A DNA stretch of 64,000 nt from Dreissena polymorpha (lineage: Eukaryota; Mollusca; Bivalvia; Myida; Dreissenidae). The notes beneath the pieces were generated by a model, which worked only from the letters and a program-made list of their open reading frames with translations, did not search any database and had not been told where the DNA came from. Location: the NCBI RefSeq assembly GCF_020536995.1, contig NC_068357.1, positions 123,783,704 to 123,847,703 on the forward strand, read 5' to 3'. Positions 63,953 through 64,000 of the stretch are shown here, piece by piece (the stretch's first letter is position 1; every line of letters begins with the position of its first letter). A program made the translations under genes and the position numbers.

Positions 63953-64000
63953 TCTGGGTTAACCAACAATTTGGACATTCTGAATAAGTCTTAGTCCACA

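Overview
This is nuclear DNA of an animal, most likely a bivalve mollusc. The genes have many short exons in long AT-rich introns with GT-AG (once GC-AG) junctions. The spaces are filled with repeat families I associate with bivalves: ~165-170 bp repeats with 'CCTTGACC' and 'ATGAAACTTGGTC' cores, palindromic 'CACAGGCTAATC' elements and TTAA-flanked MITEs. A dreissenid mussel is my guess from memory and was not tested. No bacterial operon, CRISPR array, rRNA or retrovirus-like element was recognised.

Four host genes can be read by joining exons. (1) A BTB-BACK-kelch protein on + (coding exons 3416-3565 and 10768-12516). (2) An unrecognised 202-residue, probably mitochondrial, membrane protein on - (30627-30983, a 25-nt microexon 29020-29044, and 22497-22723). 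(3) Selenoprotein L on + (nine exons, 31551-49164), divergent from gene 2 across 567 bp. Its exon 4 has two in-frame UGA codons as U-L-P-U, and a well-formed SECIS hairpin lies at 49181-49247. (4) The C-terminal 316 residues of the MYST acetyltransferase KAT5/Tip60 on - (seven exons, 62559 to 54070). Its 5' exons lie beyond the right edge, and it converges on selenoprotein L.

The most unusual pattern is that five exon 3' ends have been copied into tandem arrays running away from the exon. Four arrays carry the exon's last 18-50 bases plus its 5' splice site: BTB exon 1 (55-bp unit), selenoprotein L exon 4 (45 bp), and two KAT5 exons (48-52 bp and 34 bp). The fifth repeats the acidic C-terminus and stop codon of the BTB gene (36 bp). 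Two of the arrays were later split by DNA transposons with matching target duplications.

Most remaining sequence is non-autonomous DNA transposons and tandem repeats. Readable examples are a TTAA element carrying a decayed tRNA-Ser (25866-26930), a hAT-like element with an 8-bp duplication (8846-9812), a fold-back element with terminal subrepeat arrays (32539-34376), a 38-bp minisatellite broken by two insertions (24100-28545), and a ~42-bp hairpin minisatellite inside a MITE (60000-61820). About fourteen copies of one palindromic MITE family lie between 38 and 64 kb; I saw none to the left.
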